64,000 nucleotides of DNA from UBA1181 sp045226255 (GCA_045226255.1 JBGVCG010000026.1:13490-77489), one strand, 5' to 3'; counted from the first letter of the stretch, positions 1 to 8,629 are shown. Translations and numbers: made by a program. The notes: generated from the letters alone by a model not told the origin.

Positions 1-381
1 AAAGAGAAATTCGTTTTGGAGTATTCGTTCGGGCATGTCTCGCCTGAGGGGTTGTGGACTAGTCTCAGTACGCCTTCCGGCTTGTCTTGTTGGTTCGCAG
101 ACAAGGTGTTCAAGGAGGATGGTGTATTGAACTTCGTGTGGGGTAAGTCAGAGGCGCAGAAAGCTGAGGTGCTGCATCACAGAAGCGGTTTTTACATCCG
201 TTACCATTGGTTGGATGATGAGAACCCGAAAAGTTATTTCGAGCTGAAGATTTTGTGTGACGAGCTGACGATGGATGTGGTTCTTGTGGTGACGGATTTC
301 AGCGAACCAGATGAGAAACAGGAGGCCATTGATTTGTGGAATAATCAGATAGCCTCTTTGAAAAAGGCATTGGGTGCTTGA
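1..381 (+). CDS. START-like domain protein (5' end outside window)
   Basis: The frame is open from base 1 (codons K-E-K-F-V-L-E-Y-S-F) and no ATG occurs in it before the fold begins. The true start is therefore probably just left of the window, and the TTG at 16 is unlikely to be the start. The visible ~126 residues look like a small START/SRPBCC-like Bacteroidota protein: an N-terminal strand, then S-T-P-S-G-L-S-x-W-F-A-D, the pattern of the helix-grip ligand-binding fold, and a C-terminal helix (W-N-N-Q-I-A-S-L-K-K-A-L). I infer cytosolic binding of a hydrophobic ligand; nothing names the ligand. The next gene starts about 40 bases downstream behind its own likely promoter. Confidence 0.75.
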   Translation, partial: KEKFVLEYSFGHVSPEGLWTSLSTPSGLSCWFADKVFKEDGVLNFVWGKSEAQKAEVLHHRSGFYIRYHWLDDENPKSYFELKILCDELTMDVVLVVTDFSEPDEKQEAIDLWNNQIASLKKALGA

Positions 382-398
382 TTTTTTTGCTAACTTTG
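369..398 (+). promoter_or_regulatory. Bacteroidota-type promoter before the LptF/G permease
   Basis: The -7 box TAACTTTG lies at 391-398, 22 bases before the ATG at 421. An ATTG at 369-372 is an 18-bp-spaced, imperfect -33 element. The match to the TTTG / TAnnTTTG consensus is good at -7 and weak at -33. Confidence 0.5.
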
Positions 399-420
399 CA
401 CTCGAATAGAAGAGTAGGTG

Positions 421-1896
421 ATGCGTTTAAAAAGACTTTATTCGTTTTTGTTGTCGGAATTCTTTGGCACATTCGGGGCGACGTTCTTCGTGTGCTTGTT
501 TGTCGTGCTGATGGAGTTCCTTTTCCGTTATGTGGATGAGATGGTGGGGAAGGGTCTTGCTTTCTCCGTCCTGTTTGAGTTTTTTTCTTACGCTGCATTA
601 TCGTTGGTGCCGATGGCACTGCCTCTTGCGATTCTACTTGCTTCGCTGATCACGTTTGGCGGGTTCGGCGAGAGATTGGAGCTCTTGTCCATGAAGGCGG
701 CGGGCATCTCCTTGACGAGGATTATGCGTCCTTTCTTGATTGTGATGTGCTTCATGAGCATTGGAATTTTTATATACTCCGAGCTGGCGATACCCGCTAT
801 CCAGACGAAATTGTGGACCCTGCTCTATTCCATGAAGTCCAAATCTCCTGAGGTTGAGATTCCTGAGGGATCGTTTTATTCGGGCATTGAAGGGTATAAT
901 TTTTATGTGAGGAGCAAGGACAACAGCAAGAAGTTGCTCTATGACATCAAGATATATGATTTTTCGAAGGGTTTCGATAACGCGGTGGTGATGGCGGCCG
1001 ATTCGGGTCGGCTCAAGTCCTCCGACGATAAGCTGAGCATGGTGCTTATGCTCTATAGCGGCGAGTCGTTCGAGAACCTGAAGGAACAGAACACCAGCGC
1101 AAGCAGTGTGCCGTACCGTCGTGAGACGTTCTCCTACAAGGAGGTGCTCATCGACTTCGACGCTAATTTCAGCCAAATGGACGAGTCTGTCATCTCGAAC
1201 AAGTACATGGGTAAGAACTTGTCGGAATTGACCTACGCCATAGACTCCATGATGCATCATGCGGATAGCCTGGATCATGCGATGCGTGTGCTCTATATCC
1301 CTACGTATTTTGACAGGGGATTGATGAGCATCAATTCCATCACGCAGTATGATTCCCTTCCTGAATATGGAGGATATACCTTCGAAAAACTGACGGTGGG
1401 GCTCTCTTCGAACGATATGATGGAGGTCTATAAACGTGCGGTGAGGAATGCGAACAGGATGAAGATTGACATACCATTCGTCCATATGGCTAAGTTCTCC
1501 GACGTGAAACGGTCGCATAGGTTCGACATCGAGAGACATAGGAAGTTCACCTTGTCTTTAGCCTGCATCGTCTTCTTCCTGATCGGTGCGCCGCTCGGTG
1601 CGATTACGAAAAAGGGAGGTATCGGCTTGCCTGCAGTCTATTCCATCATCCTTTTCATCCTATATTACGTTATTGACAATACGGGTTATAAGATGGCGAG
1701 GGATGGCGTGTGGATGGTTTGGCAGGGCGTATGGCTTAGTACGATGGCCTTGTTGCCGTTGGGTTTGTTCTTAACCTACGAGGCGGCGAGAGACCGCTCC
1801 ATCAATATCTCTATGCCTGCCTTCCTGAAAAGGTGGTGGAAGAAGAAGTTTGGAGGCCAGACTAATGATGACTTTGACGACCAGACGCAGAATTGA
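421..1896 (+). CDS. lptG: LptF/LptG family permease (YjgP/YjgQ)
   Basis: A 491-residue inner-membrane protein of the LptF/LptG family, the transmembrane half of the ABC system that extracts lipopolysaccharide from the inner membrane and pushes it onto the Lpt bridge. It has the family layout. N-terminal membrane segments cover roughly residues 10-120 (including P-M-A-L-P-L-A-I-L-L-A-S-L and E-R-L-E-L-L-S-M-K-A-A-G). A periplasmic beta-jellyroll region follows (about 120-370), and then C-terminal segments opening with F-F-L-I-G-A-P-L-G-A-I. The tail is basic and hydrophilic. ATG 421 is preferred over the in-frame GTG at 418 because the signal-like segment begins there and a promoter sits just upstream. 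Whether it is the F or G paralogue cannot be told from this window, and the partner ATPase LptB is not here. ribBA follows after 86 bases. Confidence 0.9.
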   Translation: MRLKRLYSFLLSEFFGTFGATFFVCLFVVLMEFLFRYVDEMVGKGLAFSVLFEFFSYAALSLVPMALPLAILLASLITFGGFGERLELLSMKAAGISLTRIMRPFLIVMCFMSIGIFIYSELAIPAIQTKLWTLLYSMKSKSPEVEIPEGSFYSGIEGYNFYVRSKDNSKKLLYDIKIYDFSKGFDNAVVMAADSGRLKSSDDKLSMVLMLYSGESFENLKEQNTSASSVPYRRETFSYKEVLIDFDANFSQMDESVISNKYMGKNLSELTYAIDSMMHHADSLDHAMRVLYIPTYFDRGLMSINSITQYDSLPEYGGYTFEKLTVGLSSNDMMEVYKRAVRNANRMKIDIPFVHMAKFSDVKRSHRFDIERHRKFTLSLACIVFFLIGAPLGAITKKGGIGLPAVYSIILFILYYVIDNTGYKMARDGVWMVWQGVWLSTMALLPLGLFLTYEAARDRSINISMPAFLKRWWKKKFGGQTNDDFDDQTQN

Positions 1897-1946
1897 TCCC
1901 CCCTGGACGGGTGACAGACGGAGGTGCCGTCAGCGTTTTGTAATGT

Positions 1947-1980
1947 TTTGCTGTTGAATGGATTTGAATATATATATTTG
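1947..1980 (+). promoter_or_regulatory. Possible promoter abutting the ribBA start
   Basis: TATATTTG at 1973-1980 is a perfect -7 box, and TTTG at 1947-1950 is a possible -33 box with 22-bp spacing (slightly long). The ATG of ribBA is at 1983, so transcription would begin at or next to the start codon and give a leaderless or near-leaderless mRNA. Confidence 0.4.
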
Positions 1981-1982
1981 AA

Positions 1983-3191
1983 ATGGAAAAATATAAGTTG
2001 AACGATATTGAAGAGGCGATAGAGGATTTCAAGGAGGGTAAGTTCCTGATTGTGGTGGATGACGAGGATAGGGAGAATGAGGGGGACTTCATCACCGCAG
2101 CGGAGTTGATCACGCCGGAGAAGATCAATTTTATGCTGAAAGAGGGGCGTGGCGTTCTTTGCGCCCCTATCACTTTGACGCGTTGCGCCGAACTGAAATT
2201 GGACAAGCAGGTCTTTAATAATACATCTGTGTTGGGTACTCCTTTCACCATCACGGTGGATAAACTGGAGGGCTGTACTACGGGTGTTTCGGCTGCTGAT
2301 CGCGCCGCTACGATCCGTGCGTTGGCTGACCCTAATTCGGTGCCTGAGACCTTTGGTCGCCCAGGCCATGTGAACCCGTTGTATGCGCAGGACAAAGGTG
2401 TCTTGCGTCGTGCCGGACACACGGAGGCGGCCGTCGACTTGGCTCGCCTCGCAGGGCTTCATCCTTGCGCCGCGCTCATCGAGATCATGAACGAGGATGG
2501 TACCATGGCGCGCCTTCCGCAACTGATGGAACGTGCCAAAGAGTATGATATGAAGATCATATCCATCCGTGACCTGATTGCTTATCGAATCAAGTCGGAG
2601 TCATTGGTGGAGAAGGGGGAGACGGTGCATCTGCCGACCCAATATGGTGATTTCATGTTGACGCCTTTCCGTCAGAAATCCAACGGACTGGAGCATGTGG
2701 CGCTGGTCAAGGGTTCTTGGAAACATGGCGAGCCTATCCTTGTGAGGGTTCACTCCTCATGTGCTACGGGCGATATCTTCGGTTCCCTCCGCTGCGAGTG
2801 CGGCGAGCAACTGAAGGTGGCGATGCAACGAATCGAAGCAGAGGGTAAGGGTGTCCTTATCTACATGAACCAGGAGGGCCGTGGTATCGGTCTGATGAAT
2901 AAGATCCGCGCGTATAAACTGCAGGAGGAGGGATACGATACGGTGGATGCTAATGTCCATCTGGGCTTCCAACCTGACGAGCGTGACTATGGCGTGGGTG
3001 CGCAGATACTCCGTGAATTGGGTGTCTCGAAGATGCGCCTGATGACCAACAACCCGGTGAAGCGTATCGGTCTGGAAAGCTTCGGTCTGGAAATCGTGGA
3101 GAACGTGCCGATCGAAATCAAACCGAACAAGTACAACGAGTTCTATATCAAGACGAAAAAGGAACGGATGGGGCATGACCTCCATCTTTGA
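1983..3191 (+). CDS. ribBA: Bifunctional DHBP synthase / GTP cyclohydrolase II
   Basis: A 402-residue fusion that supplies both starting branches of riboflavin synthesis. The N-terminal RibB half (about 1-205) makes 3,4-dihydroxy-2-butanone 4-phosphate from ribulose 5-phosphate. It carries the acidic loop D-D-E-D-R-E-N-E-G-D and the stretch C-T-T-G-V-S-A-x-D-R-A-x-T. The C-terminal RibA half (about 206-402) opens the GTP ring. It has the zinc site C-A-T-G-D-I-F-G-S-L-R-C-E-C-G and the catalytic segment N-Q-E-G-R-G-I-G-L. Both active sites look complete and the length is normal. The start is fixed by conservation, because the first residues (L-N-D-I-E-E-A-I-E-D) already align with the family. 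No FMN riboswitch fits in the 86 bases upstream. It lies between the LPS permease and the ExbB operon. Confidence 0.97.
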   Translation: MEKYKLNDIEEAIEDFKEGKFLIVVDDEDRENEGDFITAAELITPEKINFMLKEGRGVLCAPITLTRCAELKLDKQVFNNTSVLGTPFTITVDKLEGCTTGVSAADRAATIRALADPNSVPETFGRPGHVNPLYAQDKGVLRRAGHTEAAVDLARLAGLHPCAALIEIMNEDGTMARLPQLMERAKEYDMKIISIRDLIAYRIKSESLVEKGETVHLPTQYGDFMLTPFRQKSNGLEHVALVKGSWKHGEPILVRVHSSCATGDIFGSLRCECGEQLKVAMQRIEAEGKGVLIYMNQEGRGIGLMNKIRAYKLQEEGYDTVDANVHLGFQPDERDYGVGAQILRELGVSKMRLMTNNPVKRIGLESFGLEIVENVPIEIKPNKYNEFYIKTKKERMGHDLHL

Positions 3192-3234
3192 TTGAGTGAA
3201 TTTAATACTAACGTTAAACGTAAAAATAAATAAA

Positions 3235-3918
3235 ATGGTTTTAGGTGTGTTGTTACAAGCGGTGCAAGCGACTGAGGCTGCCGCTGAACCGGAAGTCGCA
3301 AGTCTGAGTATATTCGAATTGGCCAAGGCGGGTGGCTGGATCATGATTCCGTTGCTGCTCCTGTGCATGTTGGCTGTCTACATCTTTGTGGAGCGTCTGC
3401 TCGTGATCCGTAAGGCTTCCGTGAAGGATCCTACCTTCATGGATAAGATCAAGGACTATATCAATGAGGGCAAAATCGATGCCGCACTTACTCTTTGCAG
3501 AAAGACGGATACGCCTTACGCACGTATGATCGAGAAGGGTATCATGCGTTTGGGCCGCCCGATGAATGACGTCATGGTGGCTATCGAGAACGTGGGTAAC
3601 CTGGAGGTGGCTAAGCTGGAGAAGGGACTCTCCCTCTTGGCAACTACCGCTGGTGGTGGTCCGATGATCGGTTTCCTCGGTACGGTGGTTGGTATGATCC
3701 AAGCTTTCTTCAATATGTCTAACGCAGGTAACAACGTGGATGTCAGCTTGCTCGCAGGCGGTATCTATACAGCTATGGTGACGACGGTCGGCGGATTGAT
3801 CGTCGGTGTCATCGCCTACTTCGCTTATAACTACCTGATCTCCTTGGTGGATAAGGTGGTGAGCAACATGGAAGCTCGTTCCATGGAATTCATGGATATC
3901 CTGAACGAACCAGCTTAA
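3235..3918 (+). CDS. exbB: MotA/TolQ/ExbB proton channel family protein
   Basis: A 227-residue member of the ExbB/TolQ family, which forms the pentameric proton-driven motor that energises TonB (or TolA) at the inner membrane. Three membrane segments are visible: near residues 30-50 (G-W-I-M-I-P-L-L-L-L-C-M-L-A-V-Y), then two long ones around 130-155 and 180-205. The third carries the A-M-V-T-T-V-G-G-L-I-V-G motif and the second the G-P-M-I-G-F-L-G-T-V-V-G-M-I motif. ATG 3235 is chosen because an earlier GTG (3196) only adds residues translated from AT-rich leader DNA. It is the first gene of an ExbB-ExbD-TonB-like run, and the spacing to exbD is about 20 bases. Confidence 0.93.
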   Translation: MVLGVLLQAVQATEAAAEPEVASLSIFELAKAGGWIMIPLLLLCMLAVYIFVERLLVIRKASVKDPTFMDKIKDYINEGKIDAALTLCRKTDTPYARMIEKGIMRLGRPMNDVMVAIENVGNLEVAKLEKGLSLLATTAGGGPMIGFLGTVVGMIQAFFNMSNAGNNVDVSLLAGGIYTAMVTTVGGLIVGVIAYFAYNYLISLVDKVVSNMEARSMEFMDILNEPA

Positions 3919-3939
3919 TTGACTTAATCGTAATTAGTT

Positions 3940-4350
3940 ATGGCACTTAAAAGAAGAAGTAAGGCCGAGGCGGGTTTCAATATGTCTTCCATGACGGATA
4001 TCGTCTTTTTGCTGTTGATATTCTTCATGCTGACCTCTACGGTGGTGCATCCGAACGCCATCAAGCTGATGTTGCCGCAGAGCAAGCAGCAGACTTCCGC
4101 TAAGCCGATCACCCGCGTGACGATCGATAAGGAACTTAATTACTACGTCGCATCCGGCAACGAGAAGGAGCGTCCAGTCTCTTTCGAGGAGATCGAGCCA
4201 TTCCTGCAACAGCAGGTGCTCGACGAGCCTGACATGTATGTGGCGCTCTATGCCGACGAGACCATCCCGTACGGCGAAGTCGTGAAGGTGCTGAACATCG
4301 CCAACACGAATAAGTTTAAATTGGTTATCGCTACGAGACCTCAGAAATAA
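3940..4350 (+). CDS. exbD: Biopolymer transport protein ExbD/TolR
   Basis: A 136-residue ExbD/TolR protein. It has a short basic cytoplasmic head, then one membrane helix (about residues 20-42). The conserved aspartate of the family lies in M-T-D-I-V-F-L-L-L-I-F-F-M-L at the start of that helix; this residue carries protons through the ExbB ring. The remainder is a periplasmic domain ending in L-V-I-A-T-R-P. It sits directly between the ExbB-like and TonB-like genes, the standard order for a TonB motor. A Tol system is possible but less likely, since no TolB or Pal lies nearby and a TonB C-terminal domain is encoded next. Confidence 0.93.
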   Translation: MALKRRSKAEAGFNMSSMTDIVFLLLIFFMLTSTVVHPNAIKLMLPQSKQQTSAKPITRVTIDKELNYYVASGNEKERPVSFEEIEPFLQQQVLDEPDMYVALYADETIPYGEVVKVLNIANTNKFKLVIATRPQK

Positions 4351-4358
4351 TTTTGCGA

Positions 4359-5231
4359 ATGGAGGATAATAATCAGAAACAGAAGGTTATTGCAATGGCT
4401 GTGACCATCGTGTTGCATCTGTTGTTGATATTGCTGATGTTCAATCTTTACCTTGAGCATAAAATCCCTGACACGGAGGAGGGCTTGGAGGTGGCTTTGG
4501 GTCTGGAGTCCCTGACTTCGGGCGCTGATGTGGCGGATGCCGCACCTGCTCCTGCCGAGGCCGCTCAACCTATTCCTGCGCCTCAGACGCCTACTCCCGC
4601 CAATGAGTCGTACCAGACTCAGGACATCGAGGAGTCTTTGGATATGCCTGACAAGAAGCCAAAGAAGACGGAGGAGCAGTTGCGCAAAGAGCGGGAGGAG
4701 CGTGAGAAACGCGTCGCCGAAGAGAAGCGCAGACAGGAGGAGGCCCGTAAGCTGGCGGAGGAGAAACGTAAACAAGATAGCATCAAGAACGCTATCGCCC
4801 AGAAAACAAAGGGCTTGAAGGGATTCGGCGCCGGCGGTAACGGTACGGACGCTAACTCGAAGGGCATGGGCGACGGCTCCGGCAGTGGCACGAAGGGTAA
4901 TCCGTTCGGTCGTGATGGCTCCACTTCCACCAACGGGGCGGCTAACTCCGGCAGCAACCCTTCTTGGAACTTGGCTGGACGCTCGATCAAGGGTTCGCTT
5001 GTACGTCCGAATTATGTCTCTCAGGAGGAGGGTAAGGTGGTCGTCAACATCAAGGTGGATAAGAACGGTAATGTGGTGAACACGAGCATTGATAGGGGCA
5101 CGAATACTACTGACCCTGCTTTGCTTCGGGAGGCTCAGGTGGCTGCCAAGAAGACGAAGTTTTCTCCTCGTACGGATGGCAGTGAGAACGACCAGTCCGG
5201 TACGATTACGTATAATTTTATTTTGAATTAG
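4359..5231 (+). CDS. tonB: TonB-like energy transducer
   Basis: A 290-residue protein with an N-terminal membrane anchor (about residues 10-32). A long periplasmic spacer follows: first Pro/Ala-rich (A-P-A-P-A-E-A-A-Q-P-I-P-A-P), then a charged helical stretch rich in Glu/Lys/Arg (about 100-150), then Gly/Ser/Asn-rich. The C-terminal ~85 residues form a TonB-type domain (V-R-P-N-Y-V-S-Q-E-E-G-K-V-V-V-N-I-K-V-D-K-N-G-N-V), which contacts TonB boxes of outer-membrane receptors. A TolA-like reading is suggested by the charged helix, but the C-terminal domain favours TonB. ATG 4359 is used, since the TTG at 4353 adds only two residues. The stop is 3 bases before the DJ-1 gene, so the four genes look co-transcribed. 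Confidence 0.88.
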   Translation: MEDNNQKQKVIAMAVTIVLHLLLILLMFNLYLEHKIPDTEEGLEVALGLESLTSGADVADAAPAPAEAAQPIPAPQTPTPANESYQTQDIEESLDMPDKKPKKTEEQLRKEREEREKRVAEEKRRQEEARKLAEEKRKQDSIKNAIAQKTKGLKGFGAGGNGTDANSKGMGDGSGSGTKGNPFGRDGSTSTNGAANSGSNPSWNLAGRSIKGSLVRPNYVSQEEGKVVVNIKVDKNGNVVNTSIDRGTNTTDPALLREAQVAAKKTKFSPRTDGSENDQSGTITYNFILN

Positions 5232-5234
5232 GAT

Positions 5235-5780
5235 ATGAATGCATTTGTGTTTTTGGCGGATGGTTTCGAGGAGACTGAGGCTATCGCTCCGATTGACGTC
5301 ATGCGTAGGGCAGGCGTCAATGTGGTAACGGTTTCCATCATGGGAAGGAAACTGGTGAAGGGTTCCCATGGCATCAACGTCGAGGCGGATGCTTTGTTCG
5401 AACAGACGGATTTCTCCGCGGCGGGCATGTTGGTTCTTCCTGGCGGAATGCCTGGCACCAAGAACTTGGCCGCGCACGAGGGTTTGGCTCAACTGCTCAC
5501 TGCCGCCGCTGGCAAGGATGTGATCTTGGGCGCTATCTGTGCCGCTCCGTCCGTCTTCGGAGGCTTGGGCTTGCTGAAGGGCGAGAAGGCAACTTGCTAC
5601 CCTGGCTTCGAGGAGTACCTGATAGGTGCGGAGGTGAAGAAGGAGCCGGTTGTGGTCTCTAACCAATTCGTCACCAGCCGTGGTGCGGGTACCGCTATGC
5701 GCTTCGGCCTCGCTTTGGTCGCTAAGGTGAAGGGGCAATCCTTCGCGGATGAGTTGGCGGCTGCGATGGAGTTTAAATGA
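5235..5780 (+). CDS. DJ-1/PfpI family protein
   Basis: A 181-residue single-domain protein of the DJ-1/ThiJ/PfpI superfamily with the flavodoxin-like fold. The nucleophilic-elbow cysteine is in A-I-C-A-A-P (near residue 99), and the acidic partner is the first glutamate of D-G-F-E-E-T-E-A near residue 11. The pattern L-P-G-G-M-P-G and the tail S-R-G-A-G-T-A-M-R-F-G-L are typical of the DJ-1 subgroup linked to glyoxalase or protein-repair activity. The substrate cannot be read from sequence. It starts 3 bases after the TonB-like stop, so it is probably on the same transcript although not functionally tied to TonB. Confidence 0.9.
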   Translation: MNAFVFLADGFEETEAIAPIDVMRRAGVNVVTVSIMGRKLVKGSHGINVEADALFEQTDFSAAGMLVLPGGMPGTKNLAAHEGLAQLLTAAAGKDVILGAICAAPSVFGGLGLLKGEKATCYPGFEEYLIGAEVKKEPVVVSNQFVTSRGAGTAMRFGLALVAKVKGQSFADELAAAMEFK

Positions 5781-5816
5781 GTCTGAATTTTATGTTTAAC
5801 TTAATATAGTATTGTT

Positions 5817-6293
5817 ATGAAAAGTAAATTGTTAATGCTTTTGTTGGCTGGTTTCTCTATGATCATGTTGCCAGCTTGTGGAGATGATGATGATGACGCG
5901 AAGTCTGACTCTCTTGAGTTCTCAGCTATTACTGGTACTTACCATGGTACGTTGACTACTTCCGGTGCGCCTGTTGCTGACAACTTGGGTGTTGTGGTAT
6001 CTGCCAATGCTGAAACGACGAATGCTATTGACTTGACTTTGGAGCCTATCACCATCATGGGCATTGAGGTGAAAGATTTGGATTTCAAGGCTTTGCCATG
6101 CTCATATGACGCAGCTGCAAACACTTGGTCATTCACTGCTGATAACTTGCATGTCGCTTTGCAAGGAGGTGCTGTTGAGGCTGACGTTAATGTTGAAAAG
6201 GGTACATTCTCTAAGGATGGCAAGTTGGATTTCACCATCAACGTTAACACAGGAACGCTTAATCTTAAGATGGATTACAACGGGAAAAAATAA
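5817..6293 (+). CDS. Calycin-like lipoprotein
   Basis: A 158-residue exported lipoprotein. The first 20 residues are a type II signal peptide whose lipobox ends in L-P-A-C. The mature protein begins C-G-D-D-D-D-D, an acidic run typical of Bacteroidota lipoproteins displayed on the cell surface. The body is beta-rich (G-T-Y-H-G-T-L-T-T, later N-V-E-K-G-T-F-S-K-D-G-K-L-D-F-T-I-N-V) and resembles the Bacteroidales calycin-like family of small barrels. The function is unknown. A rho-independent hairpin follows 28 bases after the stop, so it is transcribed as a short unit. Confidence 0.8.
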   Translation: MKSKLLMLLLAGFSMIMLPACGDDDDDAKSDSLEFSAITGTYHGTLTTSGAPVADNLGVVVSANAETTNAIDLTLEPITIMGIEVKDLDFKALPCSYDAAANTWSFTADNLHVALQGGAVEADVNVEKGTFSKDGKLDFTINVNTGTLNLKMDYNGKK

Positions 6294-6320
6294 GTTTAGG
6301 CTAGTGTATGCTAAATGGAA

Positions 6321-6347
6321 AGCGGCTCAGTTTTGGGCCGCTTTTTT
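6321..6347. terminator. Bidirectional rho-independent terminator
   Basis: AGCGGCTC and GGGCCGCT pair over an 8-base stem with a short loop, followed by CTTTTTT on the + strand. It lies between the converging calycin-like lipoprotein and rnhB and could serve both. Confidence 0.75.
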
Positions 6348-6351
6348 ATTT

Positions 6352-6957
6352 TTAGTCTTTGAATTCCAGCTTTAATTGTGGGTCGATGAGGGTGAAGCTC
6401 ATGCGGTGGTGTTCGGTCGGACCGAACTGCTCGATGGCTTGCCTATGTGCCTTGGTCGGATACCCTTTGTTCTTTGTCCATTGGTAGGCCGGGTAGTCTG
6501 CCGCTATTTTGTTCATGTAGTCGTCACGGTAGGTCTTGGCGAGGATTGAGGCGGCTGCGATGGACATATACTTGCCATCCCCTTTTACCACGCATTGGTG
6601 CTTGATGCCCTCGTAGGGCCTGAAACGGTTACCGTCTATGATGAGGTGCTCCGGCCTGACCTTCAGTTCGTCGATTGCTCTGTGCATGGCGAGGAAGGAG
6701 GCGTTCAGGATGTTTATCTTATCGATCTCCTTGGCGGATACGATGCCCACCGCCCATGCCACCGCTTGCTCCTCGATGATAGGGCGCAGGGCGTAGCGTT
6801 GCTTCTCGGTGAGTTGTTTGGAGTCGTTCAGCAGGTCGTTCTGGAAATCAGGCGGAAGGATGACCGCCGCTGCGAATACGGGTCCTGCCAAGCACCCTCT
6901 TCCTGCCTCGTCGCACCCGGCTTCCATGACGTTCTCTTTCAGAAAGGGCAGTAGCAT
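6352..6957 (-). CDS. rnhB: Ribonuclease HII
   Basis: A 201-residue RNase HII, which nicks RNA-DNA hybrids and removes misincorporated ribonucleotides. The opening motif G-C-D-E-A-G-R-G-C-L-A-G-P-V-F-A-A-A-V holds the first two metal-binding carboxylates. Later acidic residues are in H-L-I-I-D-G-N and in A-A-S-I-L-A-K-T-Y-R-D. The end (S-F-T-L-I-D-P-Q-L) is also typical. It is the last gene of the long minus-strand run and begins one base after the recN stop. The first nine residues before M-E-A-G-C-D may be over-called; an internal ATG just before the first motif is an alternative start. Confidence 0.95.
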   Translation of the reverse strand: MLLPFLKENVMEAGCDEAGRGCLAGPVFAAAVILPPDFQNDLLNDSKQLTEKQRYALRPIIEEQAVAWAVGIVSAKEIDKINILNASFLAMHRAIDELKVRPEHLIIDGNRFRPYEGIKHQCVVKGDGKYMSIAAASILAKTYRDDYMNKIAADYPAYQWTKNKGYPTKAHRQAIEQFGPTEHHRMSFTLIDPQLKLEFKD

Positions 6958-6958
6958 A

Positions 6959-8617
6959 TCATGATTGTTTTAGAAGTTCCTTGGCGTTTTGCACGGCGGC
7001 GTCCGATAGGGCGGATCCGCTGAGCATCTGGGCGATCTCCGTAACCCTCTCAGCTTCGTTCAGGCACTTGATGCGTGAGTGGGTGGTCGTTTCGTCGTCC
7101 TCCTTGTAGACTTTGTAATGGGTGGCTCCTTTGGCGGCTATTTGGGGTAGGTGCGTGATGCTGATCACCTGCATCTTCTCGCCCATGGATTGCATCAGGG
7201 CGCCCATCTTGTCCGCCACCTCGCCAGACACTCCGGTGTCGATTTCGTCCATGATGACCGTTGGTAATTCTTCCGACCGACATAGGATGGATTTTAGCGC
7301 AAGCATGATGCGTGACAGCTCACCGCCTGAAGCGACGTGAGCGATCGGTTGCAGCGTGGCGTTCTTGTTGGCGGCGAAGAAGAATCGTACCGCATCCTTG
7401 CCGAATGCTTCAAGCTGAGCCAGCGGGGTTATCCGCACCTCCAGTTTAGCGTTCGGTATGCCTAGACTATGAAGTATGTTTTCGACGGACTCTTCCAACT
7501 GAGGCTTCGCGTCCTGCCGTTTCTGGCTGATCTCCTTTGCCATCGTCTCCAACTGTTCCTCCAGTTGGGCGATTTCCTTCTCCATGAGTTCCGTCGTCTC
7601 CTCCGAGTTGTCCATCTCCGCTATTTGCTGTTCGAAGGAGGCTTGTATCTCCAGCAGAGCCTGCAAAGACTCCGCATGGTGCTTCTTTTCGAGCGTGTAG
7701 ATGAGGTCTAGGCGTTGGCTGACCTGTTCCATCCTTTGCGGGTCCACGTTCACGTCCGCCAGCTTCTGCTCAATCTCACGCGACAAGTCCTTCAATTCGA
7801 TGAGGCAGCTTTCCGCCCGTCCTTGTATGTCGGAGTAGGTCTCGGAGAATTGTGCGATGGAAGACAAGGCGGAGGTCACCTCCTTCAGGGAGGAGCAGAT
7901 GTTCTCCTCTTTGTCGGAGAGTAGCCAAGTGGCCTTGGATAGTGCCTCCTTCATCTCAGAGGAGTGGGAAAGTACGTTGATCTCTTCCTCCAGTTCCTCC
8001 TGTTCGTTCTCTGAGAATCCCGCATCGTGTAGTTGTTTCAGCTGAAATTCCAGGTAGTCCCTGTTGGCGTTCCTTTCCTCCAAGGAGGTGCGGAGCTCTT
8101 TCAGGCGCTTTTTCTTGGCCGCATACTGCCCGTAGACCGTGCCATATGCCGAAAGCTCCTCTTTCAGGTTGGCGTAGGCGTCCAGCACATGCAGTTGGAA
8201 GGCGTCCTCGTTCAGCAGGAGCGTCTCGTGTTGGGAGTGTATGTCGATGATGTGGGAGGTTATCTCCTTCAGGGCGGTGAGGGCCACCGGTGTGTCGTTG
8301 ATGAAGGCGCGGGACTTGCCGTTGGGTGCGATTTCCCTGCGGATGATGCAGGTCTCCTCATAGTCCAAGTCATTCTCCTCGAAGAAGGGTTGCAATGCGT
8401 AGGCGGAGAGGTCGAATTCAGCTTCCACCACGCACTTTTTCTCTGTGTCTTTGAGCGTTTTTGTATCCGCTCTTTGTCCTTGTATGAGTCCTAACGCCCC
8501 TAGTAGGATGGATTTTCCGGAGCCTGTCTCACCTGTGATGACGGAGAATCCAGGGTTCCATTGCACATTCGTCTTCTCAATCAGTGCGTAATTCTCTACA
8601 GACAGGGACTTCAGCAT
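6959..8617 (-). CDS. recN: DNA repair protein RecN
   Basis: A 552-residue SMC-like ATPase acting early in double-strand-break repair. Walker A (G-E-T-G-S-G-K-S) is near residue 29. A long Glu/Lys/Leu-rich coiled-coil arm pair runs from about 150 to 370. The ABC signature S-G-G-E-L-S-R-I-M-L-A-L-K and Walker B V-I-M-D-E-I-D-T-G-V-S-G are near the C-terminus. The length is that of typical RecN. It lies between the PorD-like gene (12-base gap) and rnhB (1-base gap), so a repair pair sits at the end of an envelope and CoA operon. I see no SOS-type operator next to it. Confidence 0.95.
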   Translation of the reverse strand: MLKSLSVENYALIEKTNVQWNPGFSVITGETGSGKSILLGALGLIQGQRADTKTLKDTEKKCVVEAEFDLSAYALQPFFEENDLDYEETCIIRREIAPNGKSRAFINDTPVALTALKEITSHIIDIHSQHETLLLNEDAFQLHVLDAYANLKEELSAYGTVYGQYAAKKKRLKELRTSLEERNANRDYLEFQLKQLHDAGFSENEQEELEEEINVLSHSSEMKEALSKATWLLSDKEENICSSLKEVTSALSSIAQFSETYSDIQGRAESCLIELKDLSREIEQKLADVNVDPQRMEQVSQRLDLIYTLEKKHHAESLQALLEIQASFEQQIAEMDNSEETTELMEKEIAQLEEQLETMAKEISQKRQDAKPQLEESVENILHSLGIPNAKLEVRITPLAQLEAFGKDAVRFFFAANKNATLQPIAHVASGGELSRIMLALKSILCRSEELPTVIMDEIDTGVSGEVADKMGALMQSMGEKMQVISITHLPQIAAKGATHYKVYKEDDETTTHSRIKCLNEAERVTEIAQMLSGSALSDAAVQNAKELLKQS

Positions 8618-8629
8618 GGCTTGAGTGGA

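Noticed and set aside
634..1539. Long minus-strand frame of 301 codons opposite the LptF/G gene
   Set aside because: It is the antisense shadow of a well-supported gene; its sequence is His/Arg-rich and low-quality with no family resemblance.
4341..5738. Minus-strand frame of 465 codons across tonB and the DJ-1 gene
   Set aside because: It covers two convincing plus-strand genes and is rich in Arg/Leu/His repeats, as expected from antisense reading.
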